A stretch of DNA of 21,707 nt from CAYQCH01 sp964415935 (GTDB lineage Bacteria > Patescibacteriota > Patescibacteriia > VMEV01 > CAYQCH01). Below the pieces are notes generated by a model, which saw only the letters and a program-made list of their open reading frames with translations, was not told where the DNA came from and did not search any database. Each line of letters opens with the position of its first letter. Position 1 is the stretch's first letter. The stretch lies in contig CAYQCH010000017.1 in NCBI GenBank assembly GCA_964415935.1, forward strand, positions 1 through 21,707, written 5' to 3'. This document shows positions 18,392 to 21,707 of this stretch, piece after piece. Both the position numbers and the translations under genes were made by a program.

Positions 18392-21300
18392 ATGCCACAT
18401 CCGCACCATATTTCCCATTACAAAGCCCCCAAGAAGCACGGCAGCAAAGCCGGGCGTTTTTTGCGCGCATTGGGACGGTTCGTATCGCGCCCGTTTCGCG
18501 TGCTCTGGCGCCTGTCCAAGGGCAAGCGTACCAACAAGGAAATGGCCAAGCTGCTGTTCCTTGTGGCGGCCATTGCCATCGGTGTGGGCGCATTGTTCGG
18601 CCTGGCCACGATTGCCTACTTCAGCAAGGATTTGCCGGATCCGGGAAAGCTCATCGACCGGCAGGTGGCGCAAAGTACAAAAATTTACGATCGCACCGGC
18701 GAGCACTTGCTATACGAAATTTCCGGCGAGCAGAAGCGCACCGTTGTCCAGGTCCAGGAATTGCCGACCTACATTGCGCAGGCCGTCATTGCATTGGAGG
18801 ACCGTACTTTCTATGAACATTCCGGTTTTAACTTGCAGCGCCTGGCCAAGGCTGTCATGTACAAGCTCGTGGGCCGCAGCGGCCCTGGCGCGTCGACCCT
18901 GACTTCGCAGCTGGTCAAGAACGCCATTCTCAGCCCGGAAAAAACCTTGACGCGCAAACTGCGTGAATTCATTTTGGTGTTTCAAATCGAGCGCAAGTTC
19001 AGCAAGGAGCAGATCCTGCAGATGTACCTGAATGAAATTCCTTACGGATCTACCGCTTACGGCGTGGAAGCGGCTAGCAACCTGTATTTTGGCAAGTCCG
19101 CCAAGGACGTCACCCTGGCTGAGGCCGCGCTGCTGGCTGCCATTATTCAGCGTCCGACGTATTTTTCGCCGTATGGCACGCATGTGGACGCCTTGCTTGA
19201 CCGTAAGGACCTGACCCTGGAGCTGATGCAGCAGCAAGGCTACATCACGGAAGAGCAAAAGAATGAAGCGCAGGCGCAGGAGCTGGCGTTTAAAGAGCGA
19301 CGCGAGAATATTGAGGCGCCGCACTTCGTCTTTTATGTGCGCGACCTGCTGGCTGAAAAATACGGCGAGCATCTGGTGAACCGCGGCGGCCTGGTGGTAC
19401 GCACCACGCTGGATTATGACAAGCAAAAGATTGCCGAGGAGGTGGTTGAAGACCGCGTAGAATTTAACAAGGGGTTTAACGCCTCCAATGCCGCGCTCGT
19501 TTCCATGGACACCAAGACCGGTGAGATTTTAGCCATGGTCGGATCCATCGATTACTTTAATGATGAAGTCGACGGCAAAGTGAACGTAACCATCCGTCCG
19601 CGCCAGCCGGGATCTTCTTTCAAGCCAATCGTGTATACGCATGGCTGGGAGCGCGGGTATACGCCGTCCACCATTGTCTTTGACGTCAACACGGATTTTC
19701 CGGGCACGGGCAAGGTGTACCAGCCCAAAAATTACGACCTCAAGGAGCGCGGGCCGGTTTCCCTGCGCAACGCCTTGCAGGGCTCGCTCAACATTCCCGC
19801 TGTCAAAATGCTGTATTTGCTTGGCGTCGGCAACGTCCTCGATTTTGCGGAAAACCTTGGCTACACCACCTTTGGCGACCGGAGCCGGTTCGGATTGTCC
19901 TTGGTGCTGGGCGGCGGCGAAGTAACCTTGCTTGAACATACGGCCGCCTACGCCGCGCTGGCCGATGAAGGCATGTACCATGAGCCCATGGCCTTGTTGG
20001 AAGTGAAAACCAATAGCGGCGACGTGCTGGACGAATTCAAGCCCAAAGAACGCCGCGTCATGGACGCCAACATCGCCCGCATCACCAGCAACGTGTTGTC
20101 TGACAATGAAGCGCGCGCGTACGTGTTTGGCACCAACAGCGGGCTGGCCTTGTCGGGCCGTCCCGCCGCCGCCAAGACCGGCACCACCAACGATTACCGC
20201 GATGCCTGGACCATGGGGTATGTCCCGACACTGGCTACGGGCGTGTGGGTGGGCAACAATGATTTTTCGGAAATGAAGCGCGGCGGCGGCAGCTCGCTTG
20301 CCGCTCCCATCTGGAACGNNNNNNNNNNNNNNNNNNNNNNNNNNNNNNNNNNNNNNNNNNNNNNNNNNNNNNNNNNNNNNNNNNNNNNNNNNNNNNNNNN
20401 NNNNNNNNNNNNNNNNNNTTTTCGGAAATGAAGCGCGGCGGCGGCAGCTCGCTTGCCGCTCCCATCTGGAACGGATTCATGACCCGCGCGTTGGAAGGCG
20501 TGCCTGTTACCGCATTTACCGCCCCCAACATCCCGACCCCCGATAAGCCTATTTTGTCCGGTCAGGGGTTTGGCGTGCAGCAAGTGACCATCGACAAGGC
20601 CAGCGGCAAGCTCGCGACAGAATTGACGCCGGCGTCTTTCCGCGAAGAGAAATTGTATATCGACGCGCATGTCATTTTGCATTACGTCGACAAGCGCAAT
20701 CCGACCGGGCCGGCGCCGACGGATCCCGCCGCCGCGGACTCGCAATACACGGTGTGGGAAACGGCCGTGCAGCAATGGATTGCCAGCCGTATCGCCAACA
20801 ATGAGCCCATTTTCACCAAGGAAAACGTCCAGTATCCGGAAGGCATTGAATTGGAGCAAGGCGTGCCGCCCACAGAATTTGATGACGTGCATACGGAAGA
20901 AAATCGTCCGACGGTGCAAATCCTTACGCCGGATGACGGCACTGTGCTTGCGTCCCGTTCGTTGTTTGCCAGCGTGGAAGCATCCGCGCCGCGCGGGGTC
21001 GGCCGTGTTGAGTTCTACCTTGACTCGACCTTGCTGGCCACGGACTCCTTGTATCCGTTTGAATTGAATACCAGCCTGAAGTCATTTCCCAACGGCTTTT
21101 ACCGCCTGCGCGCCATTGCCTATGACGACGTGGACAACAGCCGCGAGGCCGGTGTCCGCCTGCAGCTGCAGTCCGAGGAGTCGTTTGTGGGCATGGAATG
21201 GGAACGGCCGGAAGCCGGCGAACAAGTGCCTGCCGACCAGGCCGAGGTAAGTTTGCGCCTGCGCATTACCGCTACCGAGCAGATTAACCAGGTGACGTTC

Positions 21301-21522
21301 TTTGTGGCTGATGAGAGCAGCGGGGAAGAGCAGTTGCTCGAGGCTATCGTGGCTCCGTCCAGCCGTTTGTTGAACACAACCTGGGCTCCCGCCGGGCCGG
21401 GGCGATACCGCCTGTTTGCGAAGGTGAGCGTTGAGGGCGTCGGCGTGCTTACGTCTCCCATGCGCTCGGTCGAGGTTTTGCCTCCCCCGGAGCCTGAAGG
21501 GGGATCCGAAACATCAAATTAG
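18392..21522 (+). CDS. Class A penicillin-binding protein (transglycosylase/transpeptidase), interrupted by scaffold gap
   Basis: It is a bifunctional peptidoglycan synthase at the outer face of the membrane. As deposited it splits at the 100-N gap; removing the Ns and one 55-bp duplicate gives one frame of 991 aa. A basic cytoplasmic tail (1-50) and one membrane anchor (about 52-77) come first. The GT51 domain follows with EDRTFYEHSG (catalytic E136) and later QMYLNEIPYGSTAYGVEAA. The transpeptidase domain has SSFK (S408, K411), SLN (S465-N467) and KTGT (K595). The C-terminal part after the gap includes an Ig-like bacterial surface domain (GVGRVEFYLDSTLLATD). The gap falls between KTGT and this tail, so all catalytic motifs are intact. 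Confidence 0.95.
20264..20473. other. Second scaffold gap of exactly 100 N flanked by identical 55-bp copies
   Basis: Bases 20264-20318 are identical to 20419-20473, with N from 20319 to 20418. As at 9671-9880 the deposited frame shifts, and deleting 155 nt restores it. Confidence 0.93.
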
Positions 21523-21541
21523 GCTAACATTCGATGAATGT

Positions 21542-21564
21542 AAAAGTCTGCTGACCGACTTTTT
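21542..21564 (+). terminator. Terminator after the penicillin-binding protein gene
   Basis: AAAAGTC (21542-21548) pairs with GACTTTT (21557-21563) around an 8-nt loop, with a further T. It lies 20 nt after the stop codon. Confidence 0.7.
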
Positions 21565-21588
21565 ACGCTAAAATTAGCTAAAAAAGCC

Positions 21589-21597
21589 TGTGCATAA
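21589..21597. promoter_or_regulatory. DnaA-box consensus match
   Basis: TGTGCATAA is an exact match to the reverse of TTATNCACA. It stands alone next to a promoter, so it may be a DnaA-regulated promoter or chance. Confidence 0.3.
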
Positions 21598-21606
21598 CAC
21601 TGTTGA

Positions 21607-21634
21607 TTGACATTTTGCATATTTCGCTTATCAT
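21607..21634 (+). promoter_or_regulatory. Promoter of the structured RNA at the window end
   Basis: TTGACA (21607-21612) and TATCAT (21629-21634) are 16 bp apart. The expected start is near 21641. Confidence 0.55.
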
Positions 21635-21640
21635 ATACGT

Positions 21641-21706
21641 TATCCCTCCTTCAAAAGAGGGAAAAAGCTTAGACGAGACTAAGAAAACCCCGAACGGGGT
21701 TTTTTT
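21641..21706 (+). ncRNA. Candidate small RNA or attenuator leader, about 65 nt
   Basis: Directly after the promoter come three hairpins: TCCCTC/GAGGGA (21643-21662), CTTAG/CTAAG (21668-21683), and a classic terminator AAAACCCC-GAAC-GGGGTTTT (21684-21703) with more T. There is no room for a protein. It is either a short regulatory RNA or the attenuated leader of a gene beyond the window edge. No known RNA family was recognised. The pyrimidine stretch CCCTCC resembles an anti-Shine-Dalgarno sequence. Confidence 0.45.
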
Positions 21707-21707
21707 A

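Noticed and set aside
1..21707. CRISPR array, rRNA genes or insertion sequences
   Set aside because: No regularly spaced repeats, rRNA-like segments or transposase frames were seen on either strand.

Overview
The window looks like origin-proximal chromosome from a Patescibacteria/CPR-type bacterium using the standard code, probably a metagenome-assembled scaffold. Evidence for this: a compact rpmH-rnpA-yidD-yidC-dnaA block, a short YidC without the large periplasmic domain, an archaeal-type bifunctional phosphoglucose/phosphomannose isomerase, a bactofilin, a PRC-barrel protein, and core genes that mostly lack Shine-Dalgarno sequences. The lineage call is inference. It also contains two 100-N scaffold gaps, each flanked by an identical 55-bp sequence. 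These look like uncollapsed contig overlaps; removing one copy plus the Ns restores a single reading frame through both affected genes.

Left part (1-5114): nearly everything reads leftward. It holds rpmH, rnpA, yidD, yidC and the N-terminal half of dnaA; an unknown 201-aa gene; a diacylglycerol-kinase-like protein with degenerate motifs; and a bactofilin. A small PRC-barrel gene is the one rightward exception. Centre (5115-5871): about 750 bp without protein genes. It holds four perfect copies of TGTTCCACGTGGAACA (parS, the ParB site), an AT-rich 10-mer repeated 20 bp apart, and a tRNA-Arg(CCT). Genes diverge from this point on both sides, as expected at a replication origin/centromere. Right of it lie an unknown 291-aa gene, the leftward pgi/pmi gene, and the overlapping yebC-ruvC pair.

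Island (about 9200-17375): a visibly GC-richer block of six unrecognised genes in four transcription units (A-B, C, D, E-F). Each unit ends in a strong hairpin, and each appears to start with a palindrome at the promoter followed by a structured 5' leader. The products are soluble coiled-coil proteins (D, E), a disordered acidic protein with a helical tail (A), and three membrane proteins (B, C, F) whose cytoplasmic parts are coiled coil, helical or disordered and which end in small predicted extracytoplasmic domains. This is the best candidate for an undescribed system: perhaps a membrane-anchored scaffold or envelope apparatus, although no function can be read from sequence.

Right end (17400-21707): a GalT-family nucleotidyltransferase, a class A penicillin-binding protein with an Ig-like tail, and a promoter-hairpin-terminator unit that could be a small RNA or an attenuator for the next gene.
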